Source: CAMPKL01 sp963805925 (GTDB lineage Bacteria; Acidobacteriota; Terriglobia; Bryobacterales; UBA6623). From it: a stretch of DNA of 64,000 nucleotides. The notes under the pieces are model-generated. The model saw nothing but the letters and a program-made list of their open reading frames with translations. It did not search any database and was not told the origin of the DNA. The DNA lies in the NCBI GenBank assembly GCA_963805925.1, contig CAWDWB010000004.1:62001-126000 (forward strand), read 5' to 3'. This document shows, piece by piece, positions 45,603-55,117 of this stretch. Numbering within the stretch: position 1 is the stretch's first letter; each line of letters starts with the position of its first letter. The translations under genes were made by a program, and so were the position numbers.

Positions 45603-47078
45603 ATGGGCAGCCAGGGCGTTATTCTAGTCGGCGTCGGCATCTACCTGATCGCCATGTTGGTGATCGGGGCTCTAGCGGCTCGCCATTCCAAGACATCGAC
45701 AGACTTCATCGTCGCAGGGCGCGGCCTTTCGCTGCCCATCGCCGCCTCGACCCTGCTCGCCACCTGGATGGGCGCCGGCACGATCATGGGCGCGGCCGGG
45801 GCCGCCTACTCGGGCGGCGTCTATGCGACCATCGCGGACCCGTTCGGCGCCGGAGCTTGCCTACTCATCGCCGGCATGTTCTTCGTCCGTACGCTCCGCC
45901 GGATGCGGCTCCTGACGATCATGGACCTATTCCATATCAAGTACGGGCGCCACGCGACCCTGATCGCCGCAGTCACGCAGCTGGTGGGGTTCGTTGGCTG
46001 GGTCGGAGCGCAGCTCGTCGCTTTCGGGTTTATCTTGCACGCCCTGACGGGCATACCAGAATCGTTGGGAATCGTGCTGGCGACCACGATCGTGTTGGCC
46101 TACACCGCTGCGGGCGGCATGTGGGCAGTAGCGTTGACCGACGCCGTACAGATGGTGCTGATGCTCATAGGCCTCGTGTTGATGGTCCCGGCCGTCGTGG
46201 GTGAGTTCGGAGGATGGACGCAGTTAATGGCCGCCGTAGACCCGGCGTCGCTGCGATTCACCCCGGCGGAGAACTCATTCAACGAGTGGACCCACTACCT
46301 GAGCGCTTGGTTCGTGCTTGGCATCGGCGGGCTCACGGGGCAAGACTTGATGCAGCGCGCATTGTCGAGCCGCAACGAGGCAGTCGCGCAGAATGCTTGC
46401 TATCTCGCGGGCTTCGGTTACCTGACGTTTGGTTTGATTCCGGTCTTCTTGGGGATCACCGGGGCGTTGCTGATACCCGGAATCGCTGACCCCGAGCACA
46501 TCGTGCCCGAGTTGGCTCTGAAGCTGCTGCATCCGGGCATGCAAGCGGTGTTCGTTGGGGCGTTGCTGTCGGCGATCATGAGTAGCGCAGATTCGGCACT
46601 GCTGGCCCCAGCGTCAGTGATAGCCGAAAACATCGCACCCATGATCAAGCCAGACATCAACGACCATCAGAAGTTGGCCGTCGTCCGCTGGTCCATTCCG
46701 GCGTTGGGGATTCTGTCGTTGGGCATTGCACTTTGGGCGGGGACCGTTTACGACCTGATGCTCGACGCATTCTCGCTCGAACTCGTCGCGATGGTCGTCC
46801 CTCTCATCGCCGCCGTGTGGTGGGAAAAAGCGAACCGGACAGGCGCGTTGGCATCGCTTTATGGCGGAGCAGCCTGTTGGATCGCGGCCCTTGTTTGGCT
46901 GCCGGACACGGCCGCAGATCTTTTGGGGATGGCGGGCGGCATTGTGGCGTTGGTCGTCGTAACGCTGTTGACTCAGCAAGCCGATCTGCCGAGAGGCCTC
47001 GTCGACTCCGACGGCAACCCCGTGGCTCTGACGAATCGGCTTGGGCTGATCGGGATTCGCGCCGATCGAGCCGGCTAG
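45603..47078 (+). CDS. Sodium:solute symporter family transporter
   Basis: A 491-residue SSS-family protein with about 13 membrane segments. Typical pieces are KTSTDFIVAGRGLSLPIAAS, the TWMGAGTIMGAAGAAYSGG stretch (TM2), GLTGQDLMQRALSSRN and SAIMSSADSALLAPASV (sodium site Ser-Ser-Ala-Asp-Ser). The substrate is not predictable; proline, pantothenate and sugars are known in the family. It starts 15 bp after the UbiD gene and may supply or export related carboxylates. It overlaps the facing gene by four bases. Confidence 0.93.
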   Translation: MGSQGVILVGVGIYLIAMLVIGALAARHSKTSTDFIVAGRGLSLPIAASTLLATWMGAGTIMGAAGAAYSGGVYATIADPFGAGACLLIAGMFFVRTLRRMRLLTIMDLFHIKYGRHATLIAAVTQLVGFVGWVGAQLVAFGFILHALTGIPESLGIVLATTIVLAYTAAGGMWAVALTDAVQMVLMLIGLVLMVPAVVGEFGGWTQLMAAVDPASLRFTPAENSFNEWTHYLSAWFVLGIGGLTGQDLMQRALSSRNEAVAQNACYLAGFGYLTFGLIPVFLGITGALLIPGIADPEHIVPELALKLLHPGMQAVFVGALLSAIMSSADSALLAPASVIAENIAPMIKPDINDHQKLAVVRWSIPALGILSLGIALWAGTVYDLMLDAFSLELVAMVVPLIAAVWWEKANRTGALASLYGGAACWIAALVWLPDTAADLLGMAGGIVALVVVTLLTQQADLPRGLVDSDGNPVALTNRLGLIGIRADRAG

Positions 47079-48247
47079 CGTTCGACGATGCGAAACGCCA
47101 GCAGACTCGTGCGTTGCTGATTGCTGTAGTTGTCGTCGCTGATGACCAACAGCGTACGATCGCCGTTGGGCAGATCCGGTCCGAAACACATCCCTTCGTA
47201 GTTATCGAGCTTGCGGAAGCCTTCGCTGAAACGATCTTTGACCGAATCGAGATCGAGCACCAGCCGCTTGGCTAACGGCGTTGAGCGTTCGCTCTCGGAG
47301 AGTCGGTCGGGCAGCTCGATTTGATAGATGCGAATCGTCTGCAAGTTTGAGCCGTCATCGAGGCGCTCAAAGCCGCGTTCGAGAGTCAGCACGGCATCGT
47401 CGCGAACCCAGAGCAATTCAACCAGGCCTAGGCTGCTCACGACGGACGGATCGGTTCGGTAGAAGTATTCGGCGATGGACTTCCAGCCGTCGGCTTCCCG
47501 GCGGTAGCGTAGGATGCGCACCAGGCAGCCGGTGTCGGCGGCGCATTCGTGTTCGTCCTGCACGAGGTTGCGTTCGGTCGCCGTAAGCAGGTAGGCGCCG
47601 TCCGGACTGACGCTGAGACTTTCGAGAGCCTGGTTGTGCCGCACGCCGGTTGTGCCTCGCGGCAGGTAATAGGGCGGAATCGGCAAGCTTCCGAGTAGAT
47701 GGCCGGCTCGGTCGAAGCGGAAGATGCCGGGATCGACGCGTGGATCCCTATTGGCGTAGCCTTCGGAGGCGACTAGGAACTCGCCCTCTGGAGTCATGGC
47801 GAGGCCTTCGGGATCCAACGTCCAAAGCGGCAGCGGAACCCCAGCGGCGTCCACGAGGGGCAGAATTGCTTCTGGTTCTACCCCAAGCGACTGCTCAGAA
47901 AGCTGAACAGACAGCACGAAAATACGCAGGTTCGTGGAATCGGACAGCGCGTAAAGCAGGCGGGAGGAAGGGTCATAGGCGAGAGCGGAAATGCCGCCGA
48001 AGCCGCCCTCGCTCTTACGTTGCAGCAACTCTGCGCGGGTCGTTGGCGCCTCGTCGGGAGCGGAAGTTTCCACTAGCGATGCCGGATCGGCGAGTTTTTC
48101 AAAGTCAATGCCGCTGGGGGCGTTGAAGTCGGCCAAGAACTCCAAGGAGACGGTAGTTGGGCGCCTGGCGCAGCCGGCAGTAAACAGAACAAGCGATGCT
48201 ATGCAGACGAACGGCAGCGAGCAGTACAGCCGTCGCAAGTGACCCAT
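47075..48247 (-). CDS. Phytase-like esterase-domain lipoprotein
   Basis: A 390-residue lipoprotein (lipobox FTAGC, Cys26). The rest is a propeller of the 'esterase-like activity of phytase' family: GGISALAYDPSSRLLYALSD, LDPEGLAMTPEGEFLVASE, ALESLSVSPDGAYLL and KLDNYEGMCFGPDLPNGDR. The acidic residues at the propeller centre suggest calcium binding. The substrate is unknown. It follows the DJ-1-like gene by seven bases, so both are likely cotranscribed. Confidence 0.87.
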   Translation of the reverse strand: MGHLRRLYCSLPFVCIASLVLFTAGCARRPTTVSLEFLADFNAPSGIDFEKLADPASLVETSAPDEAPTTRAELLQRKSEGGFGGISALAYDPSSRLLYALSDSTNLRIFVLSVQLSEQSLGVEPEAILPLVDAAGVPLPLWTLDPEGLAMTPEGEFLVASEGYANRDPRVDPGIFRFDRAGHLLGSLPIPPYYLPRGTTGVRHNQALESLSVSPDGAYLLTATERNLVQDEHECAADTGCLVRILRYRREADGWKSIAEYFYRTDPSVVSSLGLVELLWVRDDAVLTLERGFERLDDGSNLQTIRIYQIELPDRLSESERSTPLAKRLVLDLDSVKDRFSEGFRKLDNYEGMCFGPDLPNGDRTLLVISDDNYSNQQRTSLLAFRIVER

Positions 48248-48254
48248 CGGTTTC

Positions 48255-48770
48255 CTAAAGCGCGTTCATGAAGGCGAGGGTAAAGGGGATCAGGTCCTTC
48301 GGCGTTCGCGAAGTGATGATGGGGCCGTCGACGACGACTTCTTCATCCACCCAAACGGCGCCGGCGTTCTCCATGTCCTCGCGGATCGAGAAGAAGGACG
48401 TCGCCCGGCGGCCTTGGAGGACTTTGGCCGAACAGAGCATCCAGGGGCCGTGGCAAATGGCGGCGACGGGCTTGCTCTCGTCGACAAGTTCGCGGACGAA
48501 CTGGCGGAAGGCGGGATCGCGGCGCATGAAATCGGGCGAGAAGCCGCCCGGCACGACGCAGCCGTCGAAGTCCTCGGACTTGAGTTCGCCCACGGCGCGA
48601 TCGGACTTAGCCGGATAACCGTGCTTGCTGGTGTATACGTGATCGGCCTTGGAGCCGACGAGCAGGACCTCAGCTCCGGCTTCTTTGACACGCAGAGCGG
48701 GATACCAGAGTTCGAGATCTTCGTACTTCTCTTCGGTGAGAACGGCGATGCGTTTACCTGTTAAGTCCAT
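48255..48770 (-). CDS. DJ-1/PfpI-family protein
   Basis: A 171-residue protein with the nucleophile elbow AAICHGPW (Cys106, His107) and a conserved acidic residue near Glu14/Glu15. Size and motifs match PfpI/YhbO-type proteins, described as deglycases, glyoxalases or stress proteins. No signal peptide is present. It is the first gene of a two-gene unit with the phytase-like lipoprotein. Confidence 0.93.
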   Translation of the reverse strand: MDLTGKRIAVLTEEKYEDLELWYPALRVKEAGAEVLLVGSKADHVYTSKHGYPAKSDRAVGELKSEDFDGCVVPGGFSPDFMRRDPAFRQFVRELVDESKPVAAICHGPWMLCSAKVLQGRRATSFFSIREDMENAGAVWVDEEVVVDGPIITSRTPKDLIPFTLAFMNAL

Positions 48771-48834
48771 GTGTCTTCCTCGCGAGCCTCCATGCTAGCA
48801 AGGGAGGGGCTTGGGGCATACTAAAGCTCGTAGG

Positions 48835-49860
48835 ATGGACACTCGACGCAGTTGGGGAGGGATTGCCACCGCGCTTTGCGCGGCCACGGCGATGCTGGGC
48901 TGCCAAAGCGCTCAGCCGCTCGTGGAAGCGCAGCGGGAGCCGACGGTGCGGGAGAGTTCGTTCTTCAAGGGCGTGAACTTCACGGCGGAATGGCCGGCGC
49001 CATACGACTCGGATGCGGCGATCGAGACGCTGCGCAGGTTGCCAGACTTCGGCATCAACTCGATTGCGCTGGTGCCCTACGCGGGGGCGCGGCTTGGTTC
49101 ACCGGAACTGCGGTTTCCGCTGGGCATGGAAAAGGATGAGGGCATACGACGGATCAGCGAGGCGGCGCATGAGGCGGGCCTAAGAGTCATCCTCAAGCCG
49201 CAAGTTTGGTATCGAGGCGGCTATCCGGGCGAGCAGGATCTAAAAACCGATGAACAATTGGATGTGTTCTTCGCACGATACGGGGAGTTGGTCGCGCACT
49301 ATGCGCAGTTGGCCGAAGAGACTCATGCAGACCTGTTTTGTATCGGAGTGGAGTTCGCCAAGCTGACGCGGCACGAAAAGCGCTGGAGAGAGTTGATCCG
49401 GCTGGCCAGAAGGCACTATTCAGGGCCGCTGACCTACGCGGCAAACTTTGGCGAGGAGTTCGAGTCAGTCGGCTTTTGGGATGAGTTGGATTACGTTGGC
49501 TTGGATAACTACTACCCCTTGCCGGACGATCTATCGACGGCGGAGAGTGCGCGGCGCATTGAAACGGTCTACGAGAGATTTGGGAAGCCGGTGATTTTTA
49601 CCGAGGTAGGATTTTCGAGCTACGAGGAAACATACAGGCGGCCTTGGGAGGACGAGCCTGGAGGCGCGTATTCGGCGGAGGCTCAGGCGGCCGGGTACGA
49701 GGCGATCTTTCGAGGCTTCCACGACAAGCCATGGCTCGAAGGGATGTTTTGGTGGAAGCTCGGCACGAACGGGATGAGCCAACAGGGCCGTGACGGCGCG
49801 CACGCTCCCTGGGGCAAACCGGCGATGGAAGTGCTCAAGAATTGGTATCTGCGGCTGTAG
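48835..49860 (+). CDS. GH113-like glycoside hydrolase lipoprotein
   Basis: Starting at MDTRRSW, 341 residues. A TTG at 48811 behind GGGAGGGG is possible but gives an odd N-terminus. A lipobox (AMLGC, Cys23) anchors it. The TIM barrel begins at FFKGVNFTAEW. The acid/base Glu173 (CIGVEF) and nucleophile Glu257 (FTEVGF) stand at the ends of strands 4 and 7. The closest named family is GH113 (beta-mannanase-like). It faces the alpha/beta hydrolase across a hairpin. Confidence 0.85.
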   Translation: MDTRRSWGGIATALCAATAMLGCQSAQPLVEAQREPTVRESSFFKGVNFTAEWPAPYDSDAAIETLRRLPDFGINSIALVPYAGARLGSPELRFPLGMEKDEGIRRISEAAHEAGLRVILKPQVWYRGGYPGEQDLKTDEQLDVFFARYGELVAHYAQLAEETHADLFCIGVEFAKLTRHEKRWRELIRLARRHYSGPLTYAANFGEEFESVGFWDELDYVGLDNYYPLPDDLSTAESARRIETVYERFGKPVIFTEVGFSSYEETYRRPWEDEPGGAYSAEAQAAGYEAIFRGFHDKPWLEGMFWWKLGTNGMSQQGRDGAHAPWGKPAMEVLKNWYLRL

Positions 49861-49866
49861 GCGATT

Positions 49867-49892
49867 CGGCGGCAAGGCATCCCTTGCCGCCG
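49867..49892. terminator. Hairpin between convergent GH113 and alpha/beta hydrolase genes
   Basis: CGGCGGCAAGG (49867-49877) and CCTTGCCGCCG (49882-49892) form perfect 11-bp arms around CATC. Confidence 0.75.
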
Positions 49893-49900
49893 CGTTTGAG

Positions 49901-51019
49901 CTAGTTCCCCGGTGCAGCCGGAGGACGACCTGGACCGCCGCCCCGAGGACCGCGCCCGCCGGGGCCGCGCGGGCCTGGGGGTGGCTGATTGACGAACTCC
50001 CGGGAGTCGAGCGCAGCTTTCGTGACAACGCCGGGTGCCTGCAGGAAGCCGAGATCGCGGAACCAGTCAACGAAACGAAGCTGCCAGGTTCCGAACGGCG
50101 TTCCGTTGCGATCTCTCAAACCGCCCGCGTGAACGCCGTTGCCGTAGATGTGCATCTCGATATTCGGAATGTGGGCCTGCAGCATGGCATTGAAATATTC
50201 CATGGACCAGACGGCGTGATTTTGGTCGCCCGAACCAGCCACGGCGAGGAAGGACGGCGGCGCATTACGAGGAATCTCAGGGTTTTGGCCGCGGGCAAAC
50301 GGGGTGGGTCCGGTATAGATCACGCCCGCCCAGTCCGGACGCGAGCTTACGTCGGCCAACGGATCGCTGGGATCGTTGTTCTGCTCGTCGAATTCTTTGA
50401 ACCGGACGACGGTAGCCGAAGCTAATTCCGCGCCGGCGGAAAACCCCATGATGCCGATCTTGGCGGGATCGATGCCGAACGCCTCGGCGTTCTTGCGGAC
50501 GAGACGGATGGCTTGCAGGGCGTCCCGTTGGCCGTCCACGGTCGGCTCGTAACCGTCGCTGCGCAAGCGGTTGCGAAGGATGATCACATTGACGCCGAGA
50601 TTTTCAAAGAAGGGCCAAAAATCGGCGCCTTCGAGGCTCATACTCAAGAACCTGTGGCCGCCGCCCGGGGCGAGAATGACCGCGGTCCCAGTATTCAAGG
50701 CGCCGCCGACGGTGTGAAATTCGACGGAAGGATTGTGGATACTGACGACTCTTTGAATCCGGCCGGGCGTACCGGCCTCCATGTCGTATTGCTCGGGCTC
50801 GCTGATCTTTTCGTGGTTCAAGTAGGGCGAATCCGGGGGATAGAGCGGCATCACGATCCCGCCGGGGACGATCGCCCGCGGCGCGTACGGCCCATCGGTC
50901 TTTGGACCGGGCGCGGGCACGCTGAGCGGCGCGGGAATATTTTGAGCGACGAGGGCGGGCACCGCAAACGCGGCCAAGACCAGCGGTGTAATAGTTTTGA
51001 GAAATAGACTTGGTTTCAT
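49901..51019 (-). CDS. Exported alpha/beta hydrolase (BD-FAE/acetylxylan-esterase-like)
   Basis: Starting at MKPSLFLK, 372 residues; the ORF is open further upstream but without sense. A signal peptide (1-26) precedes an alpha/beta hydrolase with the oxyanion motif APGGGH (117-122), nucleophile Ser194 in GFSAG and catalytic His in GNGVHAGG. The pattern resembles carbohydrate esterases. The tail after residue 345 is a Pro/Gly/Arg-rich low-complexity stretch. It may deacetylate glycans together with GH113. Confidence 0.88.
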   Translation of the reverse strand: MKPSLFLKTITPLVLAAFAVPALVAQNIPAPLSVPAPGPKTDGPYAPRAIVPGGIVMPLYPPDSPYLNHEKISEPEQYDMEAGTPGRIQRVVSIHNPSVEFHTVGGALNTGTAVILAPGGGHRFLSMSLEGADFWPFFENLGVNVIILRNRLRSDGYEPTVDGQRDALQAIRLVRKNAEAFGIDPAKIGIMGFSAGAELASATVVRFKEFDEQNNDPSDPLADVSSRPDWAGVIYTGPTPFARGQNPEIPRNAPPSFLAVAGSGDQNHAVWSMEYFNAMLQAHIPNIEMHIYGNGVHAGGLRDRNGTPFGTWQLRFVDWFRDLGFLQAPGVVTKAALDSREFVNQPPPGPRGPGGRGPRGGGPGRPPAAPGN

Positions 51020-51150
51020 GATGGATCGCTTGTTGGGCAAGGACGGCGTCCGAGACGCGCGCAGACATGAGCATAACGCCGCGCCCCGCCCGGCAGCGTG
51101 CGGAAACGAACAACTCAGCATGAGGGTGTCTGGGAGCTAAGCTGTGTCTC

Positions 51151-51678
51151 ATGGCAACAGAGACGGCATTGACCCACGAGTTCCTGCGTATTTCGCGGCG
51201 GGAGTTCCAAACGAACTTGCAGAAGATCGAAAAGGCAGTAGGCAAGCTCACCTCAGAGCAGATATGGGCTCGCAAGCATGAGCAGGAAAACTCGATCGGC
51301 AATCTGCTGCTGCACCTGGCGGGCAACGTCCGGCAGTGGATCATCTCCGGCGTTGGCGGCGTTGCTGACGATCGCAACCGGGACTCAGAGTTCACGCAAC
51401 GAGAATCGATCGAGCCGGAAGAGTTGCTGACGCGCCTGAGGGAAACGCTTCAAGAAGCTGATGCGGTGCTAGCAGCGGCGGAAGGGCTCGACCTACTGGA
51501 GAAGCGCCGCATTCAGGTTTTCGATGTGACGCTGATGCAAGCGATCTATCACTGCGTCGAGCACTTCTCGGGGCATACGGGCCAGATCATCTGGGTCGCT
51601 AAGAACGTCAGCGGCGAGGATATGGGCTTCTACCGCTATTTGCAGGACCCCAGCCGCCCGCCGAACGTCGAACCTTAA
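51151..51678 (+). CDS. DinB-family protein (DUF1572-like)
   Basis: A 175-residue four-helix protein. A likely metal triad is His55 (LLLHLAGN), His138 and His142 (HFSGHTGQI), with His134 nearby. The group includes thiol-dependent transferases and many unknown proteins. It overlaps the end of the facing NTPase gene by four bases. No signal peptide is seen. Confidence 0.88.
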   Translation: MATETALTHEFLRISRREFQTNLQKIEKAVGKLTSEQIWARKHEQENSIGNLLLHLAGNVRQWIISGVGGVADDRNRDSEFTQRESIEPEELLTRLRETLQEADAVLAAAEGLDLLEKRRIQVFDVTLMQAIYHCVEHFSGHTGQIIWVAKNVSGEDMGFYRYLQDPSRPPNVEP

Positions 51679-53429
51679 ACGGCGGTTCGCGCGGCGTGAT
51701 CGGTCAGGGCCTTCTCGACGACGGCCGCTTCCTCGGTACGGCCGCCTTGCCGCAGCAGATCCAGGCTGCGTTGCAACAGAGGAATGACGCGGCCATCGCC
51801 GGCAGCGAGAAGTTCGAGACGCAGCGCGCGGCAACGCTCGAAGTCGGCAAAGGCTTCGGCGTCTCTTCCGAGAGCCCGGCGAGCGCTGCCGCGCTGCTCA
51901 AGCAAGACGCTCTGCAGCAGCGGGTCGGCGCCTGCGGCTGCGAGGGCTAGTTCGACGGATTCGCACGCCTCTTCAAACCGCTGCAGCCTAAGCAGTAAGC
52001 CCGCGCGTACCGTGTAGAGCGCACTCTCGGATTGCTTGTCGACTCCTAGCTGCTTAGCGGCATCGAGCAAGACGAGCACGCGCTGCGGCGGCCAGTGCGT
52101 TTGAACCGCGTTCACCGCAGTCCAGATCTCATTCAGCGAGCGGCGTTCTTGGATGAGCATCACCCGCAAGGCGTCGAGGTCGGCGTCGCCGGCCCACCAA
52201 GCCAGCTCGCGTTCGAGGGCCTGGCGGTCGCCGTCGATAGCGCCCAGAAAACACAACTCGACCAATAGCCGCGCGGCGGCGCGGGTCGTCGTCGGCCGGT
52301 TTTGGAAGAGCCAGGCGGCAAATTGCTGCGCCACACGGCGGCGGGAGTCGTCGGGCGCCGCGAGCCGCAGCCGCTCCCTCCAAGCCGGTTCACGGAATCC
52401 GTAGACGATCTCGCCGGGGAAGCTAGGGTGTTGGAAGCGGCTGCCGAACAAGCCCGCGTCCGAGTCTTCGCCGACCGTCTCATCAATGAGATCGGTCCAA
52501 TCGTCGATTTCGTCGGCGTCCACGCCGAGGTACTCGAGGATCGTGCGAACCGGCACGTTCTCGCCGCACAACGCGGCGTGCACCAGGAAGGCTCGCAACG
52601 TCTCCTGACGATCTTCGTCGCACGAGGCGGTCAGGCGATCCAAGGCCTGCGTCGGCGTAAGCGGAGAGTCCCAATCGCCTTCAACGGCGAGCAGCCCGAG
52701 GACGCCGCGCGAGCCGCGGCAAGCGTCGTATGCAGCCGCGGCGTTGTCTGCAGCGGTCTCGTCCACTCGCTCTCTCAGCCAAAAGCGAACTTCACCTTGA
52801 TCCATCGGCATCATTTCGAACCGTGCGGCAGAGCGGGCGCCGACGACCTGCTTGGAGTCTTGCGTTGCGTAGCAGGAGATACCGACTGTCAGCCCCGGAA
52901 TTTCCAGATCAAGCAGAGCGGCGCGCAGCAGAGCAGGCAGCTGCGAAGAGTCGTCGAGATAGAGGACGACCGCTTGCTCAGGGCTCGGAATCAGCCTCTC
53001 CCAACGGACGCCTCCCGGCTCGAAGGCCTCGTTGGCTAGCGCGACGAGGGCGTCGGATTGATCGTCGCGGCCGGCCACCAATGCCAACAAGGCGAGTTGC
53101 TCGGCGTGGAGCGCCGTCTCTGACGTCAAGCGCACGGCAAGAGACTCAACTGCCTGGTCGATTTGGCCGTCGTGAGTTTTCGACGCGAGGTATTTCGCGT
53201 ACCCCTGGGGCGCTACGACGTCGGGCTCGAATCCGTCGAGGTCGATGCACGCATAGAGCACGAATTGACCGCTGCCGCGGAGATGTCTGACCGCCGCGTC
53301 GAGCAAGGATTTACGGCCGCCATCCGGGCTGCCTGAAAGGATGACGCAACGCCGGTCTTCGTCTTCGCCGGGAGCAAGAAGTTGGGCGAGGGCTTGGATC
53401 TCGGCGTCATTGTGGACTTCAAACGGCAT
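51675..53429 (-). CDS. Predicted STAND-like NTPase with TPR-like C-terminal helices
   Basis: A 584-residue protein. The N-terminal part suggests a P-loop domain: a non-standard Walker A (SGSPDGGRKS, 32-41) and a Walker B-like VVLYLDDSS (154-162). A winged-helix-like middle (about 250-330) and helical repeats after about 400 (LRLQRFEEACESVELALAAAG, LGRDAEAFADFERC) follow the STAND ATPase design. I recognise no named family. It may be a signalling or scaffold ATPase. It is the last gene of a minus-strand run and follows the OPRTase by about 33 bp. Confidence 0.65.
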   Translation of the reverse strand: MPFEVHNDAEIQALAQLLAPGEDEDRRCVILSGSPDGGRKSLLDAAVRHLRGSGQFVLYACIDLDGFEPDVVAPQGYAKYLASKTHDGQIDQAVESLAVRLTSETALHAEQLALLALVAGRDDQSDALVALANEAFEPGGVRWERLIPSPEQAVVLYLDDSSQLPALLRAALLDLEIPGLTVGISCYATQDSKQVVGARSAARFEMMPMDQGEVRFWLRERVDETAADNAAAAYDACRGSRGVLGLLAVEGDWDSPLTPTQALDRLTASCDEDRQETLRAFLVHAALCGENVPVRTILEYLGVDADEIDDWTDLIDETVGEDSDAGLFGSRFQHPSFPGEIVYGFREPAWRERLRLAAPDDSRRRVAQQFAAWLFQNRPTTTRAAARLLVELCFLGAIDGDRQALERELAWWAGDADLDALRVMLIQERRSLNEIWTAVNAVQTHWPPQRVLVLLDAAKQLGVDKQSESALYTVRAGLLLRLQRFEEACESVELALAAAGADPLLQSVLLEQRGSARRALGRDAEAFADFERCRALRLELLAAGDGRVIPLLQRSLDLLRQGGRTEEAAVVEKALTDHAARTAV

Positions 53430-53462
53430 GAACTCCCAGTCTAGCGACGACGGATGCTCCCG

Positions 53463-54131
53463 TTAGGAATACTGTTTACGGCGCAGGAATTCGAGCGCCG
53501 ACTGCGCCTCTGCGCCCGTGATGCGGCCTGACTCAAGGAAGTAGTCGATAAGCCGCGACGCCTTATAGAGCGAGTACACCGGGTAGCCCTGCTTCTCAAG
53601 GATCTCCGCCCCGCCCTGCTCGCGGTCGACGACGACGAGGATGCGGGTGACGCAGAGCCTGGATTGGCCGAGCTGTTCGATGGAATGCAGCTTGGTCTTG
53701 CCCGAAGCCATCACGTCGTCGATCAGGGTGATCTCGCGAGACGGATCCACGACGCCCATGTAGGAGCTAACGCCGGATCGTCCGCCCGGGTAGTGGGCTG
53801 GTTCCTTGCGCAACTGTCCGTAGAAGAGCTTCATGGCGCCGCTGCGCGAGGCCGCCGCGGCGGCTAGCGCGAGAGGCGTTGCGGTGTCGGGAATACCGAT
53901 CACTTGCTGCGGAGCCTTGGCGCCGGCTGCCACTTCGGCGATTTTGTTGACCAGTGCGGCGCCGATGGCGTCAAGCAGGTCGAAATCGTCGTAGAGCTTG
54001 TGCCGCAGGTCGATGAAGATGGGCGTGTTGAGCGCGTACTCTTGCCGGACGCGATCGCCAATGAGAATCAATCCGCGATCCCACAGGGCATCGAGGAGAG
54101 GATCAACAACCGAACCGGGGTTAGCTCGCAT
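53463..54131 (-). CDS. pyrE: Orotate phosphoribosyltransferase-like protein
   Basis: A 222-residue type I phosphoribosyltransferase. The PRPP loop is ITLIDDVMASGKT (about residues 134-146); an IGIPDTATPLALAAA segment and KLFYGQLRKEP are also typical of PyrE. It joins orotate to PRPP in pyrimidine synthesis, if orthologous. The N-terminal region (VVDPLLDALWDRGLI) is usual. Its start lies 8-11 bp inside the preceding OYE gene. No other pyr genes are near, so a paralogous salvage role remains possible. Confidence 0.75.
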   Translation of the reverse strand: MRANPGSVVDPLLDALWDRGLILIGDRVRQEYALNTPIFIDLRHKLYDDFDLLDAIGAALVNKIAEVAAGAKAPQQVIGIPDTATPLALAAAAASRSGAMKLFYGQLRKEPAHYPGGRSGVSSYMGVVDPSREITLIDDVMASGKTKLHSIEQLGQSRLCVTRILVVVDREQGGAEILEKQGYPVYSLYKASRLIDYFLESGRITGAEAQSALEFLRRKQYS

Positions 54132-55110
54132 CGCTCAGGCGTCCGCGTTTGGCCAGGTAACGAATCACTGGCATGGGTACGGCCAGGCTCACCAGGGTAT
54201 CACTCGAAGGCTTTTCGCTTGGATCGGGAACCGAGCGTCCTTCGCGGGCGTCGCGCGGCCAGTCCGGATTCGCCAGCAGAACCGAGCCGAGTCCGACCAG
54301 TGCACAGCCGTCTGAGAGCACTGCCTGGGCGTGGATGGGCGTCTCGATGCCGCCGACTCCCAAGATCAAGGCCCTGCCCGCGAGGGCGTCGGCAAGCAGA
54401 GCGGCGCGCGGACGATGGCGTCCCGATTCGATGATCGATCCTTGTTGGTAGCGTTTGGCGGAAACGTCCAGAACTTCAACGCCGCTCTCGGCCAAGCGGT
54501 AGGTCAACTCGGTTGTTTCGCCGAACGAGATGCCATCAGGGCCCGGTTCTTCTGGGTCGAGACGATACCAGCAAGGCAAATGTCGTGCGCAGGCCTCGAC
54601 GATGGCCAAGGGCAACCGGCTGCGCTCGGTGACGGAGGGACTTGGATTGCGCCGGGAGAAGTATTGGTGCAGCAGGTAGCGATGTCCGCCGTGAATCTCG
54701 ACGGCACGGAATCCGGCCTCCCTGGCGCGGCGAGCGCCTTGCTCGAAGTCCTCCATCACGGCGGCAAGGTCTAGGCTGTCGGCGAAGGCGCCGCCGTGAC
54801 AAAGCTGCAGCACGGGGAACGAATGCGCTGCGATCGCGACGGCGACCGACTGGAGAGACGGAATCAGACTATCGCTGTCGCAACGCCATTGGCCGTCGAA
54901 GCAAACGCCTTCGAGAGAAACTGAACAGCCCGCCGTGATCACAGCGCCAAGACCAGGCGCGCGGCGAGCGTAGTAGGCCAATTCTTCTCGGCCAGCAGTG
55001 CCGTCGCTATTCGCGGCGAATGTCGGCATCGGGGCCATGACCAGGCGGTTTGCCAAGCTGCCGCCTGAGCGAGGGAGTTCGATGGAATCGAACAGCGATG
55101 GACCGCTCAC
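54121..55110 (-). CDS. Old Yellow Enzyme-family NADH:flavin oxidoreductase
   Basis: A 329-residue FMN barrel. Motifs: NRLVMAPMPTF, LCHGGAF, VEIHGGHRYLLHQYFSRRNPS and GVGGIETPIHA. The HGGHRYLLHQ sequence corresponds to the HGAHGYLLHQ site that holds the substrate. It reduces activated alkenes or related compounds using NAD(P)H. It is slightly shorter than the 350-370 residues common in the family. It follows the SUMF1-like gene by seven bases. Confidence 0.88.
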   Translation of the reverse strand: MSGPSLFDSIELPRSGGSLANRLVMAPMPTFAANSDGTAGREELAYYARRAPGLGAVITAGCSVSLEGVCFDGQWRCDSDSLIPSLQSVAVAIAAHSFPVLQLCHGGAFADSLDLAAVMEDFEQGARRAREAGFRAVEIHGGHRYLLHQYFSRRNPSPSVTERSRLPLAIVEACARHLPCWYRLDPEEPGPDGISFGETTELTYRLAESGVEVLDVSAKRYQQGSIIESGRHRPRAALLADALAGRALILGVGGIETPIHAQAVLSDGCALVGLGSVLLANPDWPRDAREGRSVPDPSEKPSSDTLVSLAVPMPVIRYLAKRGRLSDAS

Positions 55111-55117
55111 GCCGTCC

